From: Candidatus Gastranaerophilales bacterium
Lineage (GTDB): Bacteria; Cyanobacteriota; Vampirovibrionia; Gastranaerophilales; Gastranaerophilaceae
Assembly: GCA_944325655.1 (NCBI GenBank)
Contig: CALVAW010000007.1
Coordinates: 1 to 57,719 of the forward strand
DNA length: 57,719 nucleotides
Direction of reading: 5' to 3'
Every line of letters begins with the position of its first letter. Position 1 is the stretch's first letter. A program made the translations under genes and the position numbers. Shown here piece by piece: positions 34,586-43,872 of this stretch. The notes under the pieces are model-generated. The model was not told the origin of the DNA, made no database searches, and worked only from the letters and a program-made list of their open reading frames with translations.

Positions 34586-35929
34586 ATGGCTGATGCAAAT
34601 ACCGTTGTAGTCGTAAGTGACAGACAGGAATTGGTTAGTCAGATTTCACAAAAACTTGTTTTATTAAGAAATCTTGACAAAATCAAATCATGTTCAATTG
34701 AAGAAGCTCAAAACATGTTTGACGGTTTTAGCCCGAATGTTGTTGTTTTACACTGCGATAACAATAATTTGCACGCAATTAATCTTATTAAAAAAATAAA
34801 AAAACAAGAGTTATACAAACATTTACCAATACTTTTAATAAACGAAAACTGTTCCAGAGAAACAATAATAGAAGCATTTGACAGCGGCATAAGCGACGTT
34901 CTTTTTATGCCGATTATAGATTATGAACTTTTAATTCGTGTTATTTGGTGCTTGCAAAAAAATGAATTAAACTTAAATATTGAATCAAGAACGGAATTTT
35001 TAACTTCTCTGGGAATAGTACAGTCAGATACGGGCGTTTATACACAAAAATATTGTGATGATTTTCTGAAAAACGAAATTTCACAATCTAAAAAATATCA
35101 ACAAAGAGCTTGTATTTTATTAGTTGCGCCTGACAAAAAATATCCTGAATACAAAAACCCCAAAGAATTTATTGAAATAATCAAAAAGTCAATTCGTATA
35201 AACGATTCCGTTATCATTAAAGATATTGATAAATTTTATATTTATCTCCATAAAACAAAACTCAACGGAGCATACAGTGTGTTTGAGCGAATTAACAATA
35301 ACCTTGGAATTGATGCAGGAGCTAATGCCGGAGTAGTTGAAGTATTGGAACAAAAATTTGATGATATTAAAGAAGCTCTGGATGCCGCTCTTGAAAAAGC
35401 GTCCGAAAACACCAATTCACTTATAGTCGCTTCCGATTTTTACGCCGGTGAAAGCAAACCTACAATGAATTTTGAAGCTAAACGTGAATTATTAAATTCA
35501 AAAAATTTATCAGCCGGTATTGAAACATCAGAAAACACTCCGAGCAAAGAAATACAATCAGGTTTTGATAAAAACAGCATTAAACTTTTTAATCAAGCAT
35601 ATCAAAGAAAATTAAAAGTTGTTATTTCTCCGGTATTTAAAAAATACGAAGGTATTTTAAAAATTAAAAGACAAGATTTTGCAATTAACTCCTATGTAGG
35701 TACAAAATCTTTATTTAGTGTTTCCTCAGGAGAAGTATGCGCTTCTATGGCAATTGAATATGACGGCATTGAACACGCACAAGTTCGACTTACAATTATG
35801 GATGATGAACAAAAACGACTTTTTGAAACGGAAACAATCGATTTTACTATTTTAGATTATCGACGCATGTCAATGATGTTGTCCGAATTAATTGACAAAT
35901 TCATTATAATCTTAAAGAAAAAAGCATAA
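34586..35929 (+). CDS. Pseudo-receiver protein with degenerate GGDEF-like middle domain
   Basis: Residues 1-125 have a receiver fold, but the phosphoacceptor position is His (VVVLHCDNN) and the conserved Lys before the last helix is replaced (DVLFMPIIDYELL), so phosphorylation is unlikely. About 130-290 resembles a degenerate GGDEF domain without a GG(D/E)EF motif. The last 110 residues form a separate, unrecognised alpha/beta domain. A signal-independent scaffold or nucleotide-binding adaptor is the best guess. GGAG lies 12 bases before the ATG. It stands alone between the glycosyltransferase and a small minus-strand gene. Confidence 0.75.
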   Translation: MADANTVVVVSDRQELVSQISQKLVLLRNLDKIKSCSIEEAQNMFDGFSPNVVVLHCDNNNLHAINLIKKIKKQELYKHLPILLINENCSRETIIEAFDSGISDVLFMPIIDYELLIRVIWCLQKNELNLNIESRTEFLTSLGIVQSDTGVYTQKYCDDFLKNEISQSKKYQQRACILLVAPDKKYPEYKNPKEFIEIIKKSIRINDSVIIKDIDKFYIYLHKTKLNGAYSVFERINNNLGIDAGANAGVVEVLEQKFDDIKEALDAALEKASENTNSLIVASDFYAGESKPTMNFEAKRELLNSKNLSAGIETSENTPSKEIQSGFDKNSIKLFNQAYQRKLKVVISPVFKKYEGILKIKRQDFAINSYVGTKSLFSVSSGEVCASMAIEYDGIEHAQVRLTIMDDEQKRLFETETIDFTILDYRRMSMMLSELIDKFIIILKKKA

Positions 35930-35933
35930 TTAA

Positions 35934-36203
35934 TTATATGTTCATATCAAAATTACGCTTGGTTTCAGCCGCTTTTAAATTCATTCCGACTATCATGGCC
36001 TGACGTGAGTACATATTAATTTCTTCCGCTACTTCGCCATTAAAAACATTTTCGTATTTTGCAACATAACCCGTCATCGAGTCAAATAAATTCAATGACG
36101 ACTTCTCCGCTTCTTGCATTTGACTTTCCGCAAACGAAAGCTTGCTTCCTTTTGCGGAAACATTTAAACCGAATCTTGAACTAAAACTATAACTTTCGGT
36201 CAT
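35934..36203 (-). CDS. Small hypothetical protein (89 aa)
   Basis: Not recognised. Helical, soluble, with a Ser-rich N-terminus (MTESYSFSSRFGLNVSAKGS) and a repeated pattern of Met and Ala in the C-terminal half (MYSRQAMIVGMNLKAAETKRNF). That half is reminiscent of the amphipathic termini of flagellar axial or chaperone proteins, without a firm match. It lies tail-to-tail with the pseudo-receiver gene, 4 bases apart. Confidence 0.5.
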   Translation of the reverse strand: MTESYSFSSRFGLNVSAKGSKLSFAESQMQEAEKSSLNLFDSMTGYVAKYENVFNGEVAEEINMYSRQAMIVGMNLKAAETKRNFDMNI

Positions 36204-36293
36204 AAGCTTAAAACTATTCCTTTATTGTCTCACAATAAACTATACGACAGTATTAAACTTATACTTTAATAATTTTTATTATTTTGTAAAGTT

Positions 36294-37520
36294 TTATTTA
36301 GCAGGTTCCGTATTTTTGTGAACTTGTTGTAACAATATCTCGCAAGCTTTTGCTAATTGAGGATCTTTATTTGCTTTAATGTCTTCTTCCGTTATATCAA
36401 CCACATAGTCAGGAACAATACCTTTTTTATTAATATCCGTTCCGTTTGGAGTTAAATATTTTTGAATTGTAATATGCAAAGCGGAACCGTCAGGAAGCTT
36501 ATTAATTTCTTGAACTAAGCCTTTACCAAAAGATTTCTTACCTATTATTGTTGCTCTGTTGTTGTCCTTAAGTGCGCCGGATAATATCTCGGAAGCAGAA
36601 GCTGAACCGCCGTTAATCAATACTGCAATCGGCTGTTTTGTGCTCACTTGAGACAAGGAATTTTGAGTTTCTTTATAACCGTCTCTGTCAACTGTTGAAA
36701 CTATTACTTTAGATTCAAGCAACATATCCGCTATATATATTGCATTTGTTAAAAGCCCGCCTGGATTTGAACGCAAATCAATGATTATTCCATCCTTATC
36801 TTTCATCTGGTTCAAAGCATTTTGAAATTCAGAAGCTGCATTTCTTGAAATAAAAGAACTTAATCTGATATATCCCAAGTTATCATCCACTTTGCCGATT
36901 TTTGGCGGTTTTGTTGAAACCGATTTTAATTCTATATTCGCCCTTGTTATTGTATAATATTTAGGTTCTTGACCTTTTCTCTTAATTAAGAGTTTAACTT
37001 GAGTGCCTTCAGGACCTCTGATTTTATCTGCAGCGGCTTCGACTGTTATACCTTTTGTTGATTTACCGTCTATTTCAAGGATTTCATCTTCACTCATCAA
37101 ACCGGCTTTTTCGCCAGGGGTATCTTCCAATGGAGCAATGATTAAAAGTTTACCGTCACGAACTCCTATTTGAACGCCAATGCCTTTTAAAGAGCCTTGA
37201 ATACTTTCGGATTCCTCTTTATATTCTTTTGGAGTTAAAAATTTCGTATATACATCTCCAAGACTATCTACCATTGTTCCTATTGCTACATAAGCATCTT
37301 CTTCATCTTTTATTACATTATCGTATTTATGACGCCAACGTTCCCAATTCTGCTGATTTTGTGTTTCATCAACATATTTTGTATAAATAAGCTTCCAAGC
37401 TTTATCATACAAACTTTGTGGAGTTATTGCCAAGGCAGGATTTTGCACATTTGTAATGCAAAATAATATAAACATAATAAAAAATACTGAAAATCTTTTA
37501 AGCATTTGTCTAAAACCCAT
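36294..37520 (-). CDS. ctpA: Carboxyl-terminal processing protease (S41, CtpA/Prc type)
   Basis: Periplasmic Ser-Lys protease that trims protein C-termini. N-terminal signal peptide or anchor (about 8-31); PDZ domain about 105-190 (KGIGVQIGVRDGKLLIIAPLEDTPGEKAGL); S41 domain with S308 (GGSASASEI) and K333 (KSFGKG) as the catalytic dyad. In Cyanobacteria CtpA processes photosystem D1; here a housekeeping or envelope role is implied since photosynthesis genes are not expected. Monocistronic and divergent from ilvD. Confidence 0.93.
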   Translation of the reverse strand: MGFRQMLKRFSVFFIMFILFCITNVQNPALAITPQSLYDKAWKLIYTKYVDETQNQQNWERWRHKYDNVIKDEEDAYVAIGTMVDSLGDVYTKFLTPKEYKEESESIQGSLKGIGVQIGVRDGKLLIIAPLEDTPGEKAGLMSEDEILEIDGKSTKGITVEAAADKIRGPEGTQVKLLIKRKGQEPKYYTITRANIELKSVSTKPPKIGKVDDNLGYIRLSSFISRNAASEFQNALNQMKDKDGIIIDLRSNPGGLLTNAIYIADMLLESKVIVSTVDRDGYKETQNSLSQVSTKQPIAVLINGGSASASEILSGALKDNNRATIIGKKSFGKGLVQEINKLPDGSALHITIQKYLTPNGTDINKKGIVPDYVVDITEEDIKANKDPQLAKACEILLQQVHKNTEPAK

Positions 37521-37669
37521 ATTTTTTTCATCCTTTATTTTGATTTTTCTATATTATAACAAAATCAAAATTGTTTTCTACATATAAAACGATTATATTC
37601 CATAAACATTATTGATGAATAGTTAAAAAAATGTTTTAATTAATGTAGACTAAGCCGACAGGAGTAAAA

Positions 37670-39328
37670 ATGAGAAGTAATATTTTAAAAGAAGGAATAG
37701 AACACGCACCGCACAGAGCATTATTGTATGCCGGAGGTTTATCGGACAAAAATATTAAAAAACCTTTCATAGGCATTGCAAGTTCTTTTTCCGATTTAGT
37801 CCCGGGACATGCAGGAATGCGAGATTTAGAACGACAAATTGAAAAAGGCATACATTCAAATGGCGGGCAAGCATTCATATTTGGTGTTCCTGCCGTTTGC
37901 GACGGAATTGCCATGGGGCATTGCGGTATGAGATATTCCCTTCCAAGCCGAGATTTAATAGCAGATTGTGTCGAAACCGTTGCAAATGCTCATCAACTTG
38001 ACGGGCTCGTACTTTTAACAAACTGCGATAAAATAACACCCGGAATGCTTATAGCAGCATTAAGATTAAATATACCTTCAATTATAGTTACTGCAGGTCC
38101 GTCTCTTGAAGGGCATTGCAAAGGCGAAACATTAACTTTTATAAGAGGCTCGTCCGAAGCTGTCGGAAGATACAGAATTGGAGAAATTACAAAAGAAAAA
38201 TTATGCGAAATGGAGCATTATGCTTGCCCCACAATAGGGTCATGCCAAGGAATGTATACAGCTAATACTTTAGCATGTCTTACCGAAGTTATGGGAATGA
38301 GCCTGACAGGATGCGCAACTGCAGCGGCAGTATCCTCAAAAAAACGACGTATAGCTTTTGATTCAGGCTATACAATATGTGATTTAGTTAAAAACAACGT
38401 ACTTCCAAAAGATATAGTAACTATAGATTCCATCAAAAACGCCATTATTGTGGATTTAGCTTTGGGAGGTTCAACGAATTCAATACTTCATCTTCTTGCA
38501 ATAGCACAAAGTGCAGATATACCTTTAACGTTAGAAGATTTTGAAGATTTGAGCAAAAAAATCCCTCAAATAATAAAATTAGACCCTTCAAGCACGCTTA
38601 CTATGACCGATTTAGATAATGCAGGCGGCATCTCCGGAGTAATCAAAACAATATACGGTAAAACACCTGAAATGAAAAACACAAAAAACATATTGGGTAT
38701 ATCCATAAGTGATATTGCTCAAAATGCATGGGCAGACAATGATGTAATAAAACCATTCGACAATCCGATAACTTCAAATCCCGGACTCGCCATTTTACAT
38801 GGAAATCTTGCTCAACAGGGAGCAGTAGTAAAAATTTCAGGAGTAGACCCCGATGTATTTGAATTTTGCGGAACGGCAAAAGTATATAACCATGAAGAAG
38901 ATGCTATGAAAGCAATAGAAGACGATGAAGTTGTAGCAGGCGACGTTGTTGTAATAAGATACGAAGGACCAAAGGGTGGACCCGGAATGCGTGAAATGCT
39001 TGCCCCCACTTCACTTTTGGTTGGAAAAGGTCTGGGCAAAAAATGTGCACTTATTACAGACGGAAGATTTTCAGGAGGAACAAGAGGTTTATGCATAGGG
39101 CATATATGCCCTGAAGCAGCAGCAGGCGGCAATATAGGTCTCATTGAAAACGGAGACAAAATTCAAATAGACATAAATAAAAGAACAATAAATCTTCTTG
39201 TTAGTGAAGAGGAATTGAATAAAAGAAAAGAAAATTTTAAACCATATCAAAACGAAATTTCAAAAGGATATTTAGCAAAATATCAAAGAAACGTATCACA
39301 AGCAGATAAAGGTGCTATAGCAGAATAA
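37670..39328 (+). CDS. ilvD: Dihydroxy-acid dehydratase IlvD
   Basis: Dehydrates 2,3-dihydroxy-isovalerate and -methylvalerate in Val, Leu and Ile synthesis. 552 residues, full length. Cluster Cys and active-site motifs are visible: [47 protein letters not shown] and the C-terminal [14 protein letters not shown]. No other ilv genes are near, although the organism must make or salvage their substrates. AGGAG precedes the ATG. The MCE gene starts 2 bases after the stop and is probably co-transcribed. Confidence 0.97.
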   Translation: MRSNILKEGIEHAPHRALLYAGGLSDKNIKKPFIGIASSFSDLVPGHAGMRDLERQIEKGIHSNGGQAFIFGVPAVCDGIAMGHCGMRYSLPSRDLIADCVETVANAHQLDGLVLLTNCDKITPGMLIAALRLNIPSIIVTAGPSLEGHCKGETLTFIRGSSEAVGRYRIGEITKEKLCEMEHYACPTIGSCQGMYTANTLACLTEVMGMSLTGCATAAAVSSKKRRIAFDSGYTICDLVKNNVLPKDIVTIDSIKNAIIVDLALGGSTNSILHLLAIAQSADIPLTLEDFEDLSKKIPQIIKLDPSSTLTMTDLDNAGGISGVIKTIYGKTPEMKNTKNILGISISDIAQNAWADNDVIKPFDNPITSNPGLAILHGNLAQQGAVVKISGVDPDVFEFCGTAKVYNHEEDAMKAIEDDEVVAGDVVVIRYEGPKGGPGMREMLAPTSLLVGKGLGKKCALITDGRFSGGTRGLCIGHICPEAAAGGNIGLIENGDKIQIDINKRTINLLVSEEELNKRKENFKPYQNEISKGYLAKYQRNVSQADKGAIAE

Positions 39329-39329
39329 A

Positions 39330-39989
39330 ATGAAAAAAAGAGCAATTTTAGCCGAAATAATAATTTGGACAATATTATTATCTATAGTATTTTGCGGAAT
39401 AATCTTCACATATTCTAAAATTTTTGTTGAACCAAATATATATGATATTGATTTCAAAGACATAGACGGTATAACAAAAGGCTCACCCGTAAGATTTATG
39501 GGAATTAATGTCGGTTATGTCAGAAAATTAAAATCTAAAAATGAACACATAAAAGTTCAAATAATAATTACCGAAAAAAACATGAAAATTCCAAACGGAA
39601 CTGTTGCAAGGGTTGAATTCTACGGTCTTGGCGGTTCAAAATCCATAGAACTTATGCCGCCGGACGGTTCTTGCGATGTCGGAATATTAACAGGAAGCAC
39701 AATAAGAATAAATGACGTGGCTCAAGAAGCTATGGGGCTTGTTGAGATAATGGAACAAATTGAAAAATACATAAAAAATCTCGATAAAGCCGGTATGGAA
39801 AAATTTTTTAACGAAATCAAAAACACCAATGATGAAAAAATTAAAGAAATCGGTAAAGAAATTCAAAATATAAACTCTAACATGACCAAAAAAATTGAAA
39901 CAATAAAAACCGAACAAAACAAAATGACTGACACTATCCAGAAGACAAACTTCAGAATAGATGAAATAAACGAATTTATAAAAAAATAA
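39330..39989 (+). CDS. MCE/MlaD-domain lipid-binding protein
   Basis: Membrane-anchored MCE protein of the Mla/TGD type, which moves phospholipids across the envelope. One N-terminal membrane helix (9-30), one MCE domain (about 35-115, DIDGITKGSPVRFMGINVGYV, EFYGLGGSKSIELMPPDG), then a C-terminal coiled coil to residue 219. The usual mlaE permease and mlaF ATPase partners are missing here and must be elsewhere. It sits in an unexpected place, directly behind ilvD. Confidence 0.88.
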   Translation: MKKRAILAEIIIWTILLSIVFCGIIFTYSKIFVEPNIYDIDFKDIDGITKGSPVRFMGINVGYVRKLKSKNEHIKVQIIITEKNMKIPNGTVARVEFYGLGGSKSIELMPPDGSCDVGILTGSTIRINDVAQEAMGLVEIMEQIEKYIKNLDKAGMEKFFNEIKNTNDEKIKEIGKEIQNINSNMTKKIETIKTEQNKMTDTIQKTNFRIDEINEFIKK

Positions 39990-40029
39990 TTTTTATGTTA
40001 TTATTTTCTTGAAAGAAAGCGAAAATTAA

Positions 40030-40953
40030 ATGCCTAGAAAACCTAAAGAAGTTGAAATTGTTATAGATGTAGAAACAACAGGTCTGGATTATACCAGAGA
40101 AAAAATTATAGAATTTGCCGGAGTGAAGCTTGTAAATGGAAAAATTAAAGACAAATTTGAAACTTTAATAAACGCAAAGCACCATATAAGAAAATCCTCT
40201 CAAGCAATTCACGGAATAAGCGAAGATGACCTTAAAGACGCACCAACGGAAGAAGAAATATATCCTAAAATTTTTGAATTTATATCAGATGCCACAATAG
40301 TAGCTCATAATGCCATTTTTGATTTTAGTTTTTTAAATAAAACATCAAAAAGGCTTTATAATAAACCGTTAGAAAATAACTATATAGATACTCAAATGAT
40401 GTTTAAAGAAGTATATCCGCAATATGAATCATGCGGACTTGATTGCCTTGTAAGTGTTTTTAAAGCAGACAATGAGCAAAGACACAGAGCCATGGGAGAC
40501 GCTATGGCACTAGCTAAATGTTATCCTAAATTAAAAGCTCTTTACTATCAAAAATACAACTGGCAATTATCTCAAATTGATCATGTGGAATATCTTTTTG
40601 AAAGATATTTAAGATTACAATCTGCAATTAATACAATGCAAGCGGAAATTCAAGACTTACGTTCAATCTTTAAAATATATTTCGAAAGAGGCGGAAAACA
40701 AATCCAATCAAATAGCGGTGAAATTTTAACATATAATCATAAAAAAACTTTTTCTTATGATTTTGCAAAAATTAAAGAAGCACTGGAAGAACTCGGAGCT
40801 CTTCCTAAGGCAATAAAATTAAATAATGCATTTATAGACAGACTTGTCCAAGGCTCAGGGATTTCAGACGAAATTAAAGATAAAATCAAATCCGCAAGAG
40901 TTGAAATTAACGAAAATAAATCATTCAGCATACAAAAACCTGATAAAAAATAA
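40030..40953 (+). CDS. DEDDh 3'-5' exonuclease (DnaQ/PolC epsilon-like)
   Basis: Exonuclease domain 1-170 with the four acidic residues and His of the DEDDh group: D13 and E15 (VIDVETTGL), D98 (AHNAIFDFSF), H152 and D157 (HRAMGDA). It could be the proofreading subunit of DNA polymerase III or a stand-alone repair nuclease. The C-terminal 135 residues are a helical extension not found in the short E. coli epsilon. It follows the MCE gene at 40 bases. Confidence 0.87.
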   Translation: MPRKPKEVEIVIDVETTGLDYTREKIIEFAGVKLVNGKIKDKFETLINAKHHIRKSSQAIHGISEDDLKDAPTEEEIYPKIFEFISDATIVAHNAIFDFSFLNKTSKRLYNKPLENNYIDTQMMFKEVYPQYESCGLDCLVSVFKADNEQRHRAMGDAMALAKCYPKLKALYYQKYNWQLSQIDHVEYLFERYLRLQSAINTMQAEIQDLRSIFKIYFERGGKQIQSNSGEILTYNHKKTFSYDFAKIKEALEELGALPKAIKLNNAFIDRLVQGSGISDEIKDKIKSARVEINENKSFSIQKPDKK

Positions 40954-41015
40954 AATCATTACAAACTCTTAAAAAAATGTTAAAATAACTTTGTACATTA
41001 TAAAGGAGTTTTTGT

Positions 41016-42212
41016 ATGTGGGAAAAAGACATTAACATTAACGAAGTTAAAGAAATCAGAACAAGAACCTGCGTTTATTTTGGCATTGGCGCTATTGAAA
41101 AAATTAACGACATAGCAAAAGACCTCAAAAACAAAGGTATAGATAAATTAATAGTTATGTCAGGCAGAAATGCCTATAAAGCAACAGGCGCTTGGGATGT
41201 TGTTGAAAAAGCATTAAAAGAAAACAATATTGAATACGTAAATTATGATAAAGTTACTCCAAACCCAACCAATGAAGCTATTGATGAGGCTGTTAAAATT
41301 GCTCGTGAATTTAACGCAAAAGCAGTTATTGCAATAGGCGGCGGCTCACCGACTGATGCAGGCAAATCAGTTGCAATTTTGCTTGAATATAAAGATAAAA
41401 CCGCAAACGATTTATATGAATTCAAATTTGCACCCACAAAAGCAGTGCCTATCGTAGCAATTAATTTAACCCATGGAACAGGAACAGAAACAAACAGGTT
41501 TGCAGTTGCAACAATTGTAGAAAAAGACTATAAACCGGCAATTGCATATGATTGCATATATCCAATGTATGCAATTGATGATCCTAAATTAATGACTAAG
41601 TTATCGGAAAAACAAACAAAATATGTTTCAATTGACGCCGTTAACCACGTAGTAGAAGCTGCAACAAGCAAAGTAGCTTCTCCATATACCGTATGCCTTG
41701 CGCATGAAGTAATATCAATGGTAGCAAAATATCTTCCAAATGCAATTCAAAATCCAAACGACCTAAATGCAAGATATTTCTTGGCATACGCAGCAATGAT
41801 GGGCGGTGTTTGCTTTGATAACGGTCTGTTACATTATACACATGCACTGGAACATCCGCTATCAGCTGTTAAACATGAACTATCACATGGTTTAGGACTT
41901 GCAATATTGCTTCCTGCAGTAGTTGAAAACATGTGGGAAGCTAAAAAGGAAACACTGACGCACATCTTAAAACCGATGGCACCGTCCATAAAAGACACAA
42001 TGAGCTCAAAAGAAGCCGGCGATTTAGTTTATGAATGGTTAAAATCGGTTGGAGTACCAAATAAATTAAAAAATGAGGGATTTAATGAAAATGATATAGA
42101 AAGATTAACCGAATTGGCATTTACAACCCCTTCATTAGACGGATTACTTTCAATAGCTCCGACTAAAGCAACCAAAGAAGCTGTTCGTGAAATTTATGAA
42201 AAATCACTATAA
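41016..42212 (+). CDS. Iron-containing alcohol dehydrogenase
   Basis: NAD(P)-dependent group III dehydrogenase that reduces an aldehyde or oxidises an alcohol during fermentation. Nucleotide loop AIGGGSPTDAGKSVA (about 109-122); metal-binding region with D and three His across about 210-285 (DAVNHVVEA, HALEHPLSAVKHELSHGLGLA). 398 residues is normal. A strong AAAGGAG ribosome-binding site and a terminator directly after the stop make it a single-gene unit. Confidence 0.93.
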   Translation: MWEKDININEVKEIRTRTCVYFGIGAIEKINDIAKDLKNKGIDKLIVMSGRNAYKATGAWDVVEKALKENNIEYVNYDKVTPNPTNEAIDEAVKIAREFNAKAVIAIGGGSPTDAGKSVAILLEYKDKTANDLYEFKFAPTKAVPIVAINLTHGTGTETNRFAVATIVEKDYKPAIAYDCIYPMYAIDDPKLMTKLSEKQTKYVSIDAVNHVVEAATSKVASPYTVCLAHEVISMVAKYLPNAIQNPNDLNARYFLAYAAMMGGVCFDNGLLHYTHALEHPLSAVKHELSHGLGLAILLPAVVENMWEAKKETLTHILKPMAPSIKDTMSSKEAGDLVYEWLKSVGVPNKLKNEGFNENDIERLTELAFTTPSLDGLLSIAPTKATKEAVREIYEKSL

Positions 42213-42233
42213 AATTCAATTTTTTTAAATTTA

Positions 42234-42259
42234 AAAGAGGCAAATTTGCCTCTTTTTTT
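42234..42259 (+). terminator. Intrinsic terminator of the iron alcohol dehydrogenase gene
   Basis: A 22-base perfect palindrome (AAAGAGGCAAA and its complement) followed by a run of seven T, 22 bases after the stop codon. Confidence 0.88.
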
Positions 42260-42262
42260 ATT

Positions 42263-42286
42263 AAAAAACTGCCTCAAACGAGGCAG
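42263..42286 (-). terminator. Intrinsic terminator of rnpB
   Basis: On the minus strand CTGCCTC-GTTT-GAGGCAG is followed by TTTTTT. It begins right after the 3' end of RNase P RNA. Confidence 0.88.
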
Positions 42287-42877
42287 AAAGTCGGGTATAA
42301 GCCGGATTCTGTAGTAAGATAATTATCTGTCTTGTGCGTTTTTTTATGCAATTTTTGTAAAAACAAAACGGAAATAGCACCTTCTTGCAAATTTAAACTT
42401 GCAGTCAACCGGGGTTTACCTTGCCCGATATCTCACGATATCGGCGGTGGGCTTTTACTCCGCCGTTGCACTTGTACTGACTTGCAGTAACATATTTTCT
42501 GTGGCACTTTCCTCACCCTCACGGGCACTTGGATTTCCCAAGCGGTCTGCTATTTAGACTGTCCGGACTTTCCTCACAACCCTCGCCTTCGCTTGTTAAG
42601 CTTTCGCTAAACTCGCTCGGCTCTTAAGGCGGTACGGTCTTCGCACTTGGCACGAGCTCAAACGCTCCTGCCTGCGTGCTTCGCACACCTTTGCCCTCGC
42701 CTTCGCTTGTTAAGCTTTCGCTAAACTCGCTCGGCTCTTAAGGCGGTACGGTCTTCGCACTTGGCACGAGCTCAAACGCTCCTGCCTGCGTGCTTCGCAC
42801 ACCTTTGCCCTCGCCTTCGCTTGTTAAGCTTTCGCTAAACTCGCTCGGCTCGGGTTGCGCAATTATCAGCCGACTTT
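42287..42877 (-). ncRNA. rnpB: RNase P RNA (rnpB) with repeat-expanded P3 region
   Basis: Catalytic RNA that cuts the 5' leader of pre-tRNA. On the minus strand the 5' AAAGTCGG pairs with the 3' CCGACTTT. All type A landmarks are present: GAGGAAAGTCCGGAC, GAGGAAAGTGCCACAGAAA, GGCAAGGTAAACCCC and ACAGAATCCGGCTTATA. The molecule is about 590 nt against the usual 350-400, because two 114-nt repeat units are inserted in the P3 helix region. Without the extra units it would be about 363 nt. It starts 19 bases after the alcohol dehydrogenase stop on the same strand. A TAAAAT box about 6 bases upstream of the 5' end may be its own promoter. Confidence 0.95.
42580..42851 (-). repeat. 114-bp tandem repeat (2.4 copies) inside rnpB
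   Basis: Units start at 42580, 42694 and 42808. The first two are 114 bp and the third is a partial 44 bp; the copies look identical by eye. The unit is distinctly G+C-rich compared with the surrounding genome and contains small hairpins (GTGC-GAA-GCAC, a GAAA-capped GTTTAGC stem, and GGCAGGAGC with its imperfect complement). I found no other copy in this window. Confidence 0.92.
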
Positions 42878-42896
42878 TTTAATTATTTTAACACAA

Positions 42897-43865
42897 CTAA
42901 AATCTAACCAAAACTTTCAAAGTTCCTTTTTCGGAATTCTTTTTAAAAGCCTCTACAAAATCATCAATATCATATATCTTTTCAACTAAAGGTTTAACAT
43001 TAATTTTACCTTCTTCAAGGAGCCTCAATATTGGAGCAAACTGCCCGCAACGAGAACCTACAACAGTAATCTCGTCAACAACAATAGAAGCAAGATTTAG
43101 CCCTTCTTGCGCAACAATAGTGCTTTTTAAAACCAAAACACCCCTCGGTTTAACCAATGAAGCACTTGTTTCAAAGCCGCCGGTTGAGCCCGTCGCTTCA
43201 ATTACTACATCAAAAGACTTTTTATCTTTTTCCGTTAATTCAGAAAGCATCATTGTTTTGGCACCTATATCTTTAGAAATTTTAAGTTTATTTTCATGTT
43301 TTCCTATATGCACAAAATCTATATTTAAAGCTTTAAATACTAAAGAAATGCACAATCCCAACTTGCCGTCACCTAAAATTGCAACCTTATCATCAGGTTT
43401 AATATGAACTTGTTCAAGTATTTCATAAGCAGCCGCAAGAGGTTCCGTAAATGTTGCCGTTATATCATCTATTTTATCCGAAATTTCAAAAACGTTTTTA
43501 TAAGGCAAAGTAAAATACTCACTAAAACATCCGTCTTTTTTATATATTCCTAATGTCGAACGATTTGGACAATGTCTTTGCAAATTTTTATGACACCAAG
43601 AGCAATCCTCACATGCGCAATTTATCTCGCCCACAACTCTTTTGCCCATAATATTTCTATCGACATTTTTTCCGGCACCTGCAACAACTCCGATAAATTC
43701 ATGTCCTAAAACTCCCTTATAGCCCATATATCCTTTTGTAATTTCATAATCAGTATTACATATACCGACCATAATAGTCTTTATCAAAACCTCATCATCT
43801 CTTAAAACAGGTTTTTGATAATCGCCTGAAAGTTTTAATTCGCCGTCGTACACAAGTGCTTTCAT
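42897..43865 (-). CDS. Zinc-dependent MDR-family alcohol dehydrogenase
   Basis: NAD(P)-linked medium-chain dehydrogenase. Catalytic zinc ligands C36 and the GHE at 54-56; structural zinc Cys C85, C88, C91 and C99 (CACEDCSWCHKNLQRHC); Rossmann fold near 160-200 (VAILGDGKLGLC). 322 residues, slightly short for the family. It is co-transcribed after trxB (8-base gap) and immediately precedes rnpB on the same strand. The substrate is unknown. Confidence 0.92.
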   Translation of the reverse strand: MKALVYDGELKLSGDYQKPVLRDDEVLIKTIMVGICNTDYEITKGYMGYKGVLGHEFIGVVAGAGKNVDRNIMGKRVVGEINCACEDCSWCHKNLQRHCPNRSTLGIYKKDGCFSEYFTLPYKNVFEISDKIDDITATFTEPLAAAYEILEQVHIKPDDKVAILGDGKLGLCISLVFKALNIDFVHIGKHENKLKISKDIGAKTMMLSELTEKDKKSFDVVIEATGSTGGFETSASLVKPRGVLVLKSTIVAQEGLNLASIVVDEITVVGSRCGQFAPILRLLEEGKINVKPLVEKIYDIDDFVEAFKKNSEKGTLKVLVRF

Positions 43866-43872
43866 AATTTAT

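Noticed and set aside
36294-37520. CtpA as evidence of photosystem processing
   Set aside because: Ctp proteases are widespread in bacteria, and no photosynthesis gene is in the window.
39983-40010. AT-only inverted repeat after the MCE gene as a terminator
   Set aside because: The stem consists of A-T pairs only and is expected by chance in DNA of this composition.
42580-42851. CRISPR array in the repeated region
   Set aside because: The unit is 114 bp with no spacers, only 2.4 copies, and lies within RNase P RNA; no cas genes are present.
42280-42880. Two-gene or tRNA content in the non-coding block after the iron alcohol dehydrogenase
   Set aside because: The block is fully explained by rnpB, its repeats and two terminators. 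I saw no tRNA-like cloverleaf here or elsewhere in the window.
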